From Lathyrus oleraceus (taxonomy: Eukaryota; Streptophyta; Magnoliopsida; Fabales; Fabaceae), in NCBI RefSeq assembly GCF_024323335.1, contig NC_066581.1, positions 456,917,197-456,981,196 on the forward strand: a stretch of DNA of 64,000 nt, in the 5' to 3' direction. Under the pieces are notes generated by a model, which made no database searches, was not told the origin of the DNA, and worked only from the letters and a program-made list of their open reading frames with translations. The translations under genes and the position numbers were made by a program. This document shows positions 1 through 10,483 of this stretch, piece by piece (position 1 is the stretch's first letter; each line of letters starts with the position of its first letter).

Positions 1-1156
1 GTAATAAAGCAATAATAAAATAACAATAATAATAAAGTGATAATAAAAAGGTTAGAATTTTAAAAGAAATTATTTTAGGTTAGACAAGTTAGATTTTTTT
101 AGAAGTTATTAGAAAAAATATGAGTTTAAAATAAATTAGTAATAATAAAAGAATTTAAAATACATTAATGTACAAATTATAAAATAAAAGAGTTATATGA
201 AAAATATTAAGTTAGTTATTTACAAAATAAATAAATATTATAGAAAATATCAAATCATTAGATTAATAGGTTTATTAGTATTATTCAATTAGAAAAATGG
301 TCAATTAGATTTTATTTACAAAATATATAAGGATTTATTATTATAAGTAAGTAATAAAAAAAAGTTATTAAAATAGTTAGTATTTATTATTTATTTACAA
401 AAAATATAAAGGTTATAGAAAAATATTAAATAATTAATTTAGTAGATTTTCACGCCTTACATTACTAAACCACACAGTTAATATATGATTAATGGCAGAA
501 ATTTAAATGGCAGAAAAATAAAATGGCAGAAAATCAATGGCAGAAAATAAAACCCTAATTATTACAACGCTTTGGTGCAGTTACATAATAAAGATGGCGA
601 AAAGTAAAACTGAAAATATTACAAGTTAAAACTTAAAATATTACAAGTGCGAAGCAGTTACAGTGTATGAATAACATAAATATGAGCGAAAATAGGAAAT
701 AATAATAAGGTTTGTTAAGGTTTAAGAAAAGGTTTATGGTTTAGAGGAAACAACACGGTTAAAGTTTTAGGTTTGAAATTTAGAGTTTGTGGCGAAATTG
801 TCAGGGTTTAGGAAAAATCAGGGTAGTTAGTTATGAAAAAAAATATGTGCAGATCTAAATATATGTATATATATAAAAAAAATGAATTAAAAAAAACAAC
901 GGCGTTGCTAGCGCAAAATTGCGATCATCGCAACTGGATCGGATAACACAAATGTCACGCCTCATACACGTATATGTGAAAACGGCGTATTGACACGATC
1001 CGATTCGAAAACATAATCAAATATATCAACAAAATAGATAAAGTATATATCATATATAAACTATTACCAAACTGTGTGTACGATAGTATAGATCAGCCAC
1101 TCTCAGTTTCTCTTTTTCGTTCTGTCTTTCGGCCTCTCTCTATCAGTCATGCTAGT

Positions 1157-1170
1157 AAATATATATAGGA
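1157..1170 (-). promoter_or_regulatory. Candidate TATA box of the left LTR
   Basis: Read on the minus strand the site is TCCTATATATATTT. It lies about 700 bp inside the LTR start at 1860 and is followed by a purine-rich stretch (GAGAGAGGCCGAAAG), a plausible transcription start region. Judged by motif and position only. Confidence 0.4.
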
Positions 1171-1211
1171 ACAAATTAGGTTAATGATAATGGGCCTAAG
1201 TTTATTTTGAA

Positions 1212-1393
1212 ACCCAATATTAAATTAAAAACTGAATAGAGTTAAATAATTAAAATAGTTAAAATTAAAATAAAAACTAATTAACCTATTTATTTATTCT
1301 AGACCCAATATTGAATTAAAAACTGAATAAAGTTAAATAATTAAAATAGTTAAAATTAAAATAAAAACTAATTAACCTATTTATTTATTCTAG
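1212..1393. repeat. 91-bp tandem duplication inside the left LTR
   Basis: Units 1212-1302 and 1303-1393 both run from ACCCAATATT to TTATTTATTCTAG and differ at about two positions. A third start (ACCCAATAT) follows at 1394 and then diverges. Confidence 0.85.
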
Positions 1394-1860
1394 ACCCAAT
1401 ATAAAAATAAATAGACTCAAAAAAAAAAAAAAAGTCGGGCACCAAAATGCTCGAAAAAATAAAATGAACATGTCAAAATAATCAGCGCGAAATAAATGAC
1501 TCGGAAAAATACAGCGTTTGGTCGGATTTTGAAATAAAAATTATGACCGTTTAAACCGCTCAGACTGATCAACATATGACCAAAAATAGTCGTAAAAATA
1601 TTTTTAGTATGTCAAATTAAACCACGTGAACCGCAGATTAATGTTACCGACATTTGCAAACTTAAACTTGACATTTTTTCGTTGACTAATTTTAGGCACA
1701 GTTAAAAAGTTAATTTGACCAGTCTGTTTGTAAATTCCGAGAAATTATTCTGGCTAATATTAAGACAGAAAAAATGTTATGCTATGAAGATGATGCAAAT
1801 GAATGTGAAACAAAAAATTGGTTAGAGTTAAAAATAGAGGGCAAATTTTGGGGTGCAACA

Positions 1861-3083
1861 CCTACGCTTGAGGAGTATGCCTACCTTGTGGGTATACCTA
1901 TTCTAGACCAGTTGCCGTTCAGTGGCTTAGAGAATGTTCCTACTTCTCAAGAGATAGCTGATATGTTGCATATAGATGAATCTCTGGTTGGTGCTCATAT
2001 GACTACCAAAGGTGGAATTCAAGGTCTCTCTTATGAGTTCCTCATTGCTCAAGCTACTATGTATGGGAAGGCCATGAGTGAGGACGCCTTTGAGGCCATA
2101 TTTGTACTTCTCATCTATGGGCTAGTGTTATTCCCCAACATCGACAAATTTATGGATGTGAACGCTATTAGGATCTTCTCTACTCTTAATCTCGTTCCGA
2201 CTCTGTTGAGTGACACTTACTTTTCTTTGTATATGAGGAATGCAAAGGGTGTTGGTACCATTGTGTGTTGTTTGCCTTTGTTATACAAGAGGTTTATTTC
2301 GCACTTGCCACAGACGGTCGCCTTCAAGGAGAATAAAGGATGTCTATGGTGGTCCACGAGACTTATGTCTCTCACTAATGATAATATCTTTTGGTACAAT
2401 CGTGTATATGATGGTGTGCAGATTATTGACTCTTGTGGTGAATTCTCCAATGTGCCTCTTCTTGGTACATGTGGTGGGATTAACTACAACCCTATTTTAG
2501 CACGTCGTCAGCATGGGTTCCCCCTAAAGGATAAACCTAATAACATTCTGTTAGAAGGTGTGTTCTTTTAGTAGGGTAAAGATCCCCAAGGCTTGAAGGG
2601 CAGGATGGTTCGCGCTTGGGGCAAGATCCATAGGAAGGGAAGGAAGGAGCTAGGTCCGAAGAACTGTATCGCTTTGGAGCCTTATACTTCTTGGGTTAGG
2701 AGGAGAGCTTCCGAGTACCTCATGCCTTATGAGTATCCAAGACCTACACCTTTGGTTGTGGCTGGGCCTTCAACCCTTCCTGACCAAGGAGTAGAGGAGT
2801 TGAAAGACGAAGATCGTTTACGTGCTTGGATCCGTGAACGAGAGGAGTTGCTTCAGCAGATCAGAGAGAAGGATGCTTTGATAGAGTTCCTTGAGCACCA
2901 GATTATAGATGATCCTGATGATGCATGGACTTCCCTACTTCCTCAGCCTTCCAAGTTTTGGAAGAGGAAGTATGATGACTCGCCAAAGAGAAGGCAGACA
3001 TGGAGGCAGCCTATGAGAGGGAGGTGAAAAGGCTTCGTGCATCTTATCTTCCAGTCTCCAGAGCTTTAGATGATTACTTCTAG
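1861..3083 (+). pseudogene. Ogre ORF1 protein (plant retroelement ORF1, DUF7745-like), broken
   Basis: This is the protein coded upstream of gag in Ogre elements; its function is unknown. Comparison with the second copy (36432-37937, minus) shows the real sequence starts here at PTLEEYAYLVGIP, so about 80 N-terminal residues are missing, removed by the LTR at 1860. Shared blocks include VNAIR, LVPTLL, GTIVCCLPLLYK, IDSCGEFSNVPL and GGINYNP. The C-terminal third is charged and probably coiled coil (EREELLQQIREKDALIEFLE). Two consecutive stops (TAG TAG, 2569-2574) sit where the other copy reads QE, and a frameshift near 2970 moves the last ~37 codons to another frame ending at TAG 3081-3083. 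The following 200 bases before gag show nothing recognisable. Confidence 0.82.
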
Positions 3084-3292
3084 GGTACCATAGGATGTTC
3101 ATTTTCCTTCTCTCTTGTATTGTATTTGGTTACCAGGACTGTATTTCTTTGGTGTAAAAAATATTTTCCTGATATTATTGATATGATGTTTCCATAAATA
3201 TCTAAATGATTAATATTTTCAATATTTGCAAATAGGACTCTAAAGTTCCTTTGATTAAAAAATAAATCATATGCACAAGCATTGCATGCATC

Positions 3293-5661
3293 ATGTGCAT
3301 AAGCAGGTTTTGCTCCAGGCTTCTTGTTCTATGGTCTAACTCTGTGTTCTTCATTTATTTTGAAGACAAGCTGACTCACCGGTACTACACCCGAGCCAAC
3401 GCGTCAAGACTAATGGATCATTTGGAGCAAGAAAACCGTGAACTCAAGGAGGAAGTAGCCAGATTGACTGCCCTGATGGAGTCATTCATGGCTGCCCAGA
3501 GCCAGTCGTCTCCAACACCTTCAACTCCTCCCCAGAGGACAGTCATCTCTGAGATTGTCTCTTCAACCGTGCCTGCGGCCAGCGCCCACTTCGCACCAAC
3601 AGCCATGCCAGCCGAGTTTCCGTGGGGGATGCCTCCCAACTTCATGCCTGGGTGTCCTGCACCCACTTTTGCTTCTCTGTTGGCATCTAGCCCGGTCCTA
3701 GCCGTTCCTCCTCCTGTCGTGCATACTATGCCTAGAGTAGACGACACCATTTATCATTCTGAGCCGTCTGAGGGCCTAGATGTCTATGAAAAGATGGATT
3801 CTATGAATGATCAGTTTCTTGAGCTCCGCAAGGAATTGAAGACCCTTAGAGGAAAAGACCTTTTCGGCAAGTCTGTTGCCGAACTCTGTTTGGTCCCTAA
3901 TGTAAAAATCCCTATAAAGTTCAAGGTATCTGACTTTGAAAAGTACAAGGGAAATACTTGCCCTCTCAGCCATCTGGTCATGTATGCCAGGAAGATGTCG
4001 ACTCAGACCGACAATGATCAACTACTCATTCACTACTTCCAGGATAGTTTGTCCGGTGCTGTCCTAAGATGGTATATGGGCTTGGACAGTGCGAACATTC
4101 GATCCTTCAATGACCTTGGCGAGGCCTTCGTCAAGCAATACAAGTATAACGTGGATATGGCTCCCGATAGGGATCAATTGAGGGCCATGTCCCATAAGGA
4201 CAAAGAAACTTTTAAAGAGTATGCCCAGAGGTGGCGAGAGCTAGCAGCACAGATTGTGCCCCCGCTGGAGGAGAAGGAAATGACCAAGATCTTTCTGAAG
4301 ACCTTGAGTTCTTTTTATTACGAGCGGATGATTGCCAGCGCTCCTTCTGATTTCACCGAGATGGTGAACATGGGGATGCGTCTGGAAGAGGGAGTCAAGG
4401 AAGGGCGCCTGACCAGAGAAGAAGGCTCTTCTGCCAAACGGTATGAGACGTTTGAAAAGAAGAAAGATGGTGAGCACATGTTGTGACCTCCCATGTTAAA
4501 CCAAGAAGACCCTTAGTAAGGAGGAAGATCGTGCGTCCTGCCGGTAACCAGCATCAGGTGGCTCACATAGCACCTGTTTTCAGAGATAATCAGCAATATC
4601 AACATCACAATAATAATCAGCAACAACAACATCCGCAATATCAGCAACAACAACACCGTCCTTAACAGCAGGCCTACCAGCCTCGAAACAATAGTCAAGC
4701 CAGTACAAGCTATAAGAGGAAGAGGGTCACCTTCGATCTTATTCCCATGACCTATGTTGAATTGTATCCCTCTTTGATAGAGAGGAAATTGATTACTCCA
4801 CGAGACCCACCGGCTATACCTACCAACCCTCAGTGGTGGTATAAGCCCGAATTACATTGTGTTTATCATTCCGGTGCTCCCGGACATGACGTGGAAAACT
4901 GCTACCCACTAAAGACCAAGGTTCAAGACCTTGTGAGATGTGGTATTCTGTGTTTCGAGGACGTAGGTCCTAATGTGAAGAAGAACCCATTGCTCGAGCA
5001 TGGGAAATCCTCCGTCAACATGGTCCAGGGCTGCCCCGGTAAATGCAAAGTCAAATATGTCAGCCATATTCGATAATCTCTGGTCGAGATGCATAGACTA
5101 CTGTGTGAGTACAGTCATTATGAGCACAACCACGACAGATGCCGAGTTTGCACTGTCAATCAAAGAGGATGTCGCCAAGTCCGTAAAGACATTCAAGAAA
5201 TGTTAGATGAAGGAGTCATTGAGATACTTCATAACAGAAATGTTGATGAAGATGCTGATGAAGTCAATGTAATTTCTCCGGTGTTTCGGATCCCTGAGCC
5301 TGTTATTATCAAGTACGATGGTAGCAAGCAAAAGGTTTCTCCTTCTTTGATCATTAAACCAGCTGGCCCTGTGCCATACTCTTCCGAGAAGGCGGTCCAC
5401 TATCGCTACAATGTTATGGCATTGGAGGATGGGAAGGAGGTGCCCCTACCCTCTACCTCTGTTGTTAATATTGCCGACGTCAGCGGCCTAACCCGTAGTG
5501 GTCGTGTCTTCTCGGCTCCGCCGAAACCCCAAGCTGATAATCGAAGGGCTGATGTTGTTGATTATGCTGAACATCCAGTTGGGACTGATGTGAATGCTCC
5601 GAATCCGGCACTTGTCGCCAAACCTGCCTCTGTTGTAAAAACTCCTATCTTTGTTGGCTAG
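3293..5661 (+). pseudogene. Ogre I gag (capsid/nucleocapsid-like), broken
   Basis: Gag builds the particle that packages the element RNA in the cytoplasm. The first frame (3293-4486) has an N-terminal coiled coil (LEQENRELKEEVARL), a proline-rich linker and a Retrotrans_gag capsid-like domain (LIHYFQDSLSGAVLRWYMGL through MIASAPSDFTEMVNMG). A frameshift near 4480 moves reading to the next frame, which runs through a Q/N-rich stretch and a CHHC knuckle (CVYHSGAPGHDVENC) to a C-terminal part with GLTRSGRVF. In-frame stops interrupt it at 4663, 5074 and 5659. The start is uncertain: the copy at 33986-36166 suggests gag begins upstream of HRYYTRAN, so the ATG at 3293 may not be the true one. Each frame aligns with the second Ogre gag in this window. 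Confidence 0.85.
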
Positions 5662-6188
5662 AATGGCAATGTGAAGGAAGACTATGATAAGATGTTGAGG
5701 CTCATCAAAAGGAGTGAGTACAACGTGGTAGATCAGCTTCTACAGACGCCATCAAAGATCTTTGTACTATCTTTGTTGATGAACTCAGAACCACACTGAG
5801 AAGCTCTGCAGAAGGTGTTGGACGTGGCGTATGTAGATCATGACGTCACAATAGAACAATTTGAAAGTATTGTTGCAAACATCACCGCTTGTAACAATTT
5901 GAGTTTTTGTGATACTGATCTCCCCGAGGAGGGAAGAGACCACAACTTGGCATTACACATATCAATGAGCTGCAAAGATGATGCCATGTCCAATGTGCTG
6001 GTGGACACTGGATCATCGTTGAATGTGTTGCCAAAATCCACTCTTGCTAAATTGTCATATCAGGGGCCTCCCATGAGGCAAATTGGAGTGGTGGTGAAAG
6101 CTTTCGATGGGTCCCGTAAAACTGTGATTGGAGAGGTTGAGCTCCCAGTCAAAATTGGACAAAGTGATTTCCAGATCACATTCCAGGT
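5662..6188 (+). pseudogene. Ogre I aspartic protease, 5' part (split by insertion)
   Basis: The retroviral-type aspartic protease cuts the Gag-Pol polyprotein. The catalytic motif VDTGSSLNVLP is intact near 6001-6033, followed by the flap-side region (VVVKAFDGSRKTVIGEVELP). Upstream linker text (DQLLQTPSKIFVLSLLMNSE) is typical of Ogre gag-pro junctions. A TGA at about 5796 breaks the frame, probably from CGA. The coding sequence stops at 6188 because the copia element entered here; the next protease residues (MDIHPSYSCLLGRPWIH) resume at 14354. Confidence 0.85.
6184..6188. repeat. Left target site duplication of the SIRE-type element (CAGGT)
   Basis: CAGGT directly precedes the 5' LTR, and CAAGT at 14348-14352 directly follows the 3' LTR. 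The one difference is a G-to-A transition. Taking out the element plus one copy restores a continuous protease frame. Confidence 0.8.
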
Positions 6189-6274
6189 TGTTGATTCTTA
6201 ATATTGGCAGCAATTTTGGTAAAACAAAGAGTGTTCACAAGATGTTATGTGTGATGTCTTAACATAAGATATCC

Positions 6275-6456
6275 TATGTACCTGCTGGAGTTCAAGAACA
6301 TGTTCATGCAGAATTGTTTCAGAATGTCATACACAAGGTCATGGCATCTGATATGGTATGTACCTGCTCGAGCTCAAATGAAAGACATGTTCATGCAGGA
6401 GTGTTTCAAGATGTCATACACAAGGTCATGGCATCTGATATGGTTGTACCTGCTGG
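6275..6456 (+). repeat. Tandem duplication (82 and 87 bp plus partial third) in U3
   Basis: Units 6275-6356 and 6357-6443 both run from TATGTACCTGCT to GGCATCTGATATGG; a third start (TTGTACCTGCTGG) is at 6444-6456. The 3' LTR carries the same arrangement from about 13212. Confidence 0.85.
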
Positions 6457-6497
6457 AAGTTATAAAAGGAATTATTGAATTATGCAGGATTTTTCCA

Positions 6498-6525
6498 GGA
6501 TGTCAGACCCGATGTCATGACATCC
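6498..6525. promoter_or_regulatory. Palindrome in the SIRE LTR U3
   Basis: GATGTCATGACATC (6511-6524) is a perfect 14-bp palindrome. It sits within a larger arrangement in which GGATGTCA at 6498 pairs with TGACATCC at 6518. It could bind a dimeric factor such as a bZIP protein, but that is inference. Confidence 0.55.
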
Positions 6526-6741
6526 TGTACACAGAATATTCAGTATGAATGTCTGGTGTTTTGCGATTGCACAATTAATGGCAATCTATGTATGATTGAA
6601 GATCTGATTAGCTGGCGCATTCAATCATGGATTACAACCTGATTTACTTATTTTCCAAGGAGATCTAACCAACTGTTATAAAAAGACTTGATTGGAAAAT
6701 ATATTTAGGGTTTTCAAGATGTCCAAGCCCAGCTGAAAGCT

Positions 6742-6753
6742 TCTATAAAAAGG
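6742..6753 (+). promoter_or_regulatory. TATA box of the SIRE 5' LTR
   Basis: TCTATAAAAAGG is a good plant TATA box, and the same site occurs in the 3' LTR near 13680. Transcription would begin around 6775, which puts the hairpin cluster at 6850-7077 into the RNA leader. Confidence 0.65.
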
Positions 6754-6849
6754 GACTTAGAAAACCTGTTTTAACACACAACCAATACTGAGCGAAATAT
6801 ATAGAGAGAGCTAGGGTTTGTGTCTGTTTAGTCGTAAGACTTGTAAGCC

Positions 6850-7077
6850 ATTCAAGTCATCTTTTGATGATTGAATTGGACAGAATTGTGGTTGTAATTT
6901 GTCACTCTAAAGCTGTTAAACAAGAGTGTGTGTCTACTTGATCAAAGTTGTGAAGCAAGATCAAGTGTGTATTTTCTTGATCAAAGCTGTGAAGCAAGAT
7001 CAAGAGTGTGTCTTCTTGATTGAAATTGTGAAGTAAAATCAAGAGTGTGTTATTGAAAAGTGTTTTCTTTTCTCAAG
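6850..7077 (+). promoter_or_regulatory. Row of six hairpins in the transcribed part of the LTR
   Basis: Stems seen: ATTCAAGTCATC (6850)/GATGATTGAAT (6866); CACTCT (6903)/AGAGTG (6923); CTTGATC (6937)/GATCAAG (6959); CTTGATC (6976)/GATCAAG (6998); CTTGATT (7015)/AATCAAG (7037); TTGAAAAG (7053)/CTTTTCTCAA (7068). The loops of the middle four are alike (AAAGYTGTGAAGCAA type) while the stems change in a paired way. The 3' LTR keeps the cluster at about 13789-14014. A structured RNA leader is likely; its role is unknown. Confidence 0.6.
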
Positions 7078-7411
7078 GGATTATTGTTTAAGATCACAGG
7101 TGTGATTGTAGGGAAGTGACTGGGTTCTCATATCTAAGAGTGCTTAGGTAGAAATTGCACGGGTAGAGATTAGGTGAGAAAGACTGTAACTTGTTGAAGT
7201 GTACGGAGAGTCTTTGAACTGATTCTATTTTAGTGAATTTCCTTCCTAGCTTGGTAGCCCCCAGATGTAGGTGAGTTGGATCGAACTGGGTTAACAATTG
7301 CTTGTGTATCTTCTGCATTACCTTTCTATATCTTTCTTCTATTGGTCTAATTCAAATATTAGTGTCGTGGCATTGCATTCAACATCTCATATCTGATACC
7401 AAAATTTCAAT

Positions 7412-7423
7412 TGGTATCAGAGC
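7412..7423 (+). other. Primer binding site (initiator tRNA-Met type)
   Basis: TGGTATCAGAGC lies two bases after the 5' LTR and is the usual Ty1/copia primer site complementary to initiator tRNA-Met. Minus-strand DNA synthesis would start here. Confidence 0.95.
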
Positions 7424-7476
7424 AGGCATCCTGCTCTGGTTCTGGGTGAGATCTAGGGACAATACTTTATGGTTCA

Positions 7477-9397
7477 ATGGAGAGAGATGGAGGATCTGTT
7501 CATAGGCCACCAATTTTGGATGGTTCTAACTATGACTATTGGAAGCCTCGGATGGTAGCCTTTCTAAAATCTCTTGATAACAAGGCGTGGAAAGCAGTGT
7601 TAACAGGCTGGGTGCATCCTATCATTACTAAAGAAGGAGAAGCCACTACTGAGAAGAAGCCTGAAGAACAATGGTCCAAGGAGGAAAATGATCTAGCTCT
7701 TGGAAACTCTAAAGCATTGAATGCAATTTTCAATAGGGTAGACAAAAATATTTTCAGGTTGGTAAACAACTGTGAAGTGGCCAAAGATGCTTGGGACATT
7801 CTCAAGACCACTCATGAGGGCACCTCTAGGGTAAAGATGTCTAGACTTCAGCTGCTCACCTCCAAGTTTGAAAACTTAAGGATGAAAGAAGATGAAAACA
7901 TTCATGAATTTCACATGAGTATCCTTGAAATTGCTAATGCCTCAGGAGCCTTGGGAGAGAAGATGACAGATGAAAAACTGATAAGGAAAATACTTAGGTC
8001 ACTCCCTAAGAGATTTGCAATGAAGGTGACTGCCATAGATGATTCTCAAGACATTTCCAACATGAGGGTTGATGAGCTAATTGGTTCCCTCTAAACCTTT
8101 GAGATGGGATTAAATGATGGTGTTGAAAAGAAAACAAAGAGCATGCCCTTTATGTCAAACACAGAAGAAGAAAGGAGTCAGGAGGTTGACAAAGATTTGG
8201 TGAATGAGGTGGCCATGCTGGGAAGACAGTTCAATAAACTGTTAAAAAAGATGGATGTAAGATCTAAGGCAAATGTTAGGAACATCTCATCTGACATCAG
8301 TAAATCCAACAATGTTGGTAGAAGAGCAAGATCAGATGAGAAGCTCAAAGAAGGAAAAGAGGTACAGTTCTATGAATGTGATGGGTATGGACACATTAGG
8401 ACCGAATGTGGAACCTACCTCAAGAAGCAGAAGATGAGTCTTGCTGCCACTTGGTCTGATGAAAGTGAAACAGAGGAGGCTGCAAATCTTGTGACTGCCT
8501 TGACAGGAAGATGGGGATCTGATGAAGAATCAAGTGATGATGAAGTAACCTTTGAAGAATTAGCCTCTACCTACAGAAAGCTCTGTCACAAAAGTGTAGA
8601 GTTGTGAAAACAGGTTGAAAGCCAAAAGAAGGAAATGACTCAACTTGAGAATGAGAAGGTAGAATACTTGGAAACTATCTCCAAATTACAAACAGAAGCA
8701 GTGGTTCTGAATGCCAAGCTAGTTGAAAATCCACAAGCTGAAAGTTAGAAGATAGCACAGCTGGAAAGTGAAAAGGCAGACCATGTGAAAACCATCTCTA
8801 AGCTGAAAACTGAAGCCATGTTCCTAAACTCTAAACTAGAATAAATGACCAAGTATGTAAGGATGTTAAGTAATGGATCTTACTCTTTAGACATGATTCT
8901 CCAAACTAGACAAATGACTGGAGACAAATCTGGCATTGGGTATAATGACTCAAAGCCTGAGAGCAGTAACACTGGTCCCAAACCTAAGTGCATCCATAAT
9001 AAAACTAAACCTGTGATGTCACATCATATGTCACAACATCAGAGGAGAAAACAGCAGAAGGGGAAACAACAAAGATGGAGATGCCATTACTATGGGAAAT
9101 TTGGTCATCTGAAACCTTTCTGCTATAAACTGTATGGTTACCTTAGGCCTGCTCAACATCAGAATCACTATCAACCCAGACCCAAACAGCACAGACCTAT
9201 CATCAAGAAGAAATGGGTTCCTAAGACTAATGTTACAAGTCTAATAGCTCACATTCCCCTCAAAGTCTCAGCCAAAGAAGAGTGGTACTTTGATAGTAGT
9301 TGTTCCAGACACATGACTGGAAACCAAGACCTGCTAACTGGACCTGTAACATCATACCATAAGCCATGTAACCTTTGCAGATGGAGCAGAAGGTGAA
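7477..9397 (+). pseudogene. SIRE-type gag with nucleocapsid and start of protease, broken
   Basis: From the ATG at 7477 the frame codes a copia gag domain (UBN2/gag-polypeptide type: PPILDGSNYDYWKPRMVAFL, later KILRSLPKRF), a zinc knuckle, a charged coiled-coil stretch, a second zinc-binding segment and the protease start (EEWYFDSSCSRHMTGNQDLL). In-frame stops are at 8092 (TAA, where CAA is expected), 8605, about 8746 and 8842. Key residues are lost: the knuckle reads FYECDGYGHIRTEC, without its first Cys; the second reads CHYYGKFGH with Tyr for the second Cys; and the protease active site reads DSS instead of DSG. A frameshift near 9355-9368 then moves the coding frame. The gag is clearly nonfunctional. 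Confidence 0.85.
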
Positions 9398-9950
9398 ATC
9401 AAGGGAACAGGTAAGCTTGATTGTCCTGGAGTTCTTGAACTTGACAAGGTTCTACTTGTTAAGGGCTTGACTGCAAATCTAATAAGCATCAGTCAACTAT
9501 GTGATCAAGGTCTGAATGTTAACTTCACCTAAACTGAATGCCTAATTTCTAACAAAGATAGTGAAGTGATTATGAAAGGAATCAGGACCAAAGACAACTG
9601 CTACATGTGGAGCTCTCAAAAAGATTATTCCTTAAAGTGTTCCTATGTCAAAGAGAAAGGGATGAAGATGAGTATAGATGTTAGAAGAACCCTCAAGAGT
9701 GATGAAAGACAAGTCTGTGGGAAATGTCAGAAGCTCAGACTTAACCTCACCTTCATAGGAGAAAAGGTTATGATGGCTTAAACAACTGAGAGGTTAGATC
9801 AAACAAGTAGACATGTGACCAGTCATGGGCAGTCTGGAACTGGAGAGAGCATTGTTGGAACTAGGTCACAAGGGACTGTGTGCAAAAATGCCAAACACAA
9901 TGTAGAGAAGATTGGGATGACATCTGCTCCTGCACATGTGAAAGGTAAAA
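9368..9950 (+). pseudogene. Relic of protease end and gag-pre-integrase, truncated by deletion
   Basis: In the shifted frame, VTFADGAEGEIKGTGKL and LTANLISISQLCDQGLNVNF match the copia protease/gag-pre-integrase region, and VCGKCQK resembles the Cys pair before the integrase core. Stops are at about 9530 and 9779. No integrase catalytic core or RT follows; within 250 bases the text becomes the end of RNase H. The internal deletion joint therefore lies between roughly 9730 and 9990. Confidence 0.7.
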
Positions 9951-10300
9951 ATGGCGTTCATATAGAAGATGAAAGCAGTTGGACTCAACTGAGGTGGATG
10001 AAACTACTGATGATTGCATACAATGTCACACACGATGTCATGACATTGTATTATGACAACCTGAATACTGAAACTAGGTCCAAAAATCATATTCAACACA
10101 GATGGACCAAGCACTGTTTTTACTATTATCACTCCATTAGAAAATTCGTGGAAGACAAATTCATATGTCTAAAGCATAGACTGGAACTAGCTGACAAAGT
10201 AGCAAGGAATTTGGGAGAAATTCAAATTGAATATGAGAGAGGTAAATTAGGGATTTGGACTCTTGTGAAATTATGGCAATTAAAGTGGAAAAGAAAAGGA
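9951..10300 (+). pseudogene. C-terminal remnant of copia RNase H
   Basis: SSWTQLRWMKLL, YNVTHDVMTLYYDNL, HIQHRWTKH and RGKLGIWTLVKL match the end of Ty1/copia RNase H (the WMKQML, DVMTLYCDN, RTKHIDIRHHFIR and LRGKLGI blocks of the family). The catalytic part is gone. It shares the open frame at 9815-10864 that then enters the envelope-like gene, so that 349-codon frame is a chance fusion of two relics. Confidence 0.7.
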
Positions 10301-10483
10301 AATAAAAATCGTGTTTGCCCTCTTAAAAGAAAGAGCCACATTAATGATAAATCATTCCCTAGCATTGAGAATAGTATCTATGCCCTCAACACACTCTACC
10401 AAAATACAACAATCTCCATCTCCATCCAACTTCTCAGAGAAACTCAGCTAGGGCAAAGAAACTTCTCTCAAAAGTTCTACAAA

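Larger units (their letters stand above)
1..1860 (-). repeat. LTR of a Ty3-like retrotransposon, inserted into Ogre I ORF1 (left part beyond window)
   Basis: On the minus strand this segment starts at 1860 with TGTTGCACCCCAAAATTTGC, a normal LTR start, and it matches the LTR that begins at 63305 (TGTCATACCCCAATTTTGTC) through several shared blocks, including the start, GCATCA, CCAGAATAA/TCAGAATAA and TTTTTTCGAGC. Its edge is exact: at 1861 the sequence becomes ORF1 codons for PTLEEY. So this is the outer 5' edge of a minus-strand element or a solo LTR. The first 29 codons of the open frame starting at 1774 are read-through of LTR antisense sequence. Positions 1-450 are extremely A/T rich with nothing else visible. 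The family name is uncertain; Tat/Ogre-like is my best guess. Confidence 0.75.
6189..7409 (+). repeat. 5' LTR of the SIRE-type element
   Basis: It starts TGTTGATTCTTAATATTGGC and ends GATACCAAAATTTCA, directly before the primer binding site. The same sequence recurs at 13126-14347. It holds an imperfect tandem duplication, a 14-bp palindrome, a TATA box and a downstream row of hairpins (entered separately). Confidence 0.95.

Noticed and set aside
6276..6548. 90-codon and 74-codon open frames with MSYTRSWHLIW repeats in both SIRE LTRs
   Set aside because: They only reflect the duplicated LTR sequence; the unit lengths are not conserved as codons and there is no start context.
7412..7423. tRNA gene
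   Set aside because: Only the 12-base primer site complementary to initiator tRNA-Met is present; no cloverleaf follows. The same holds for the Ogre sites at 26337 and 38779.
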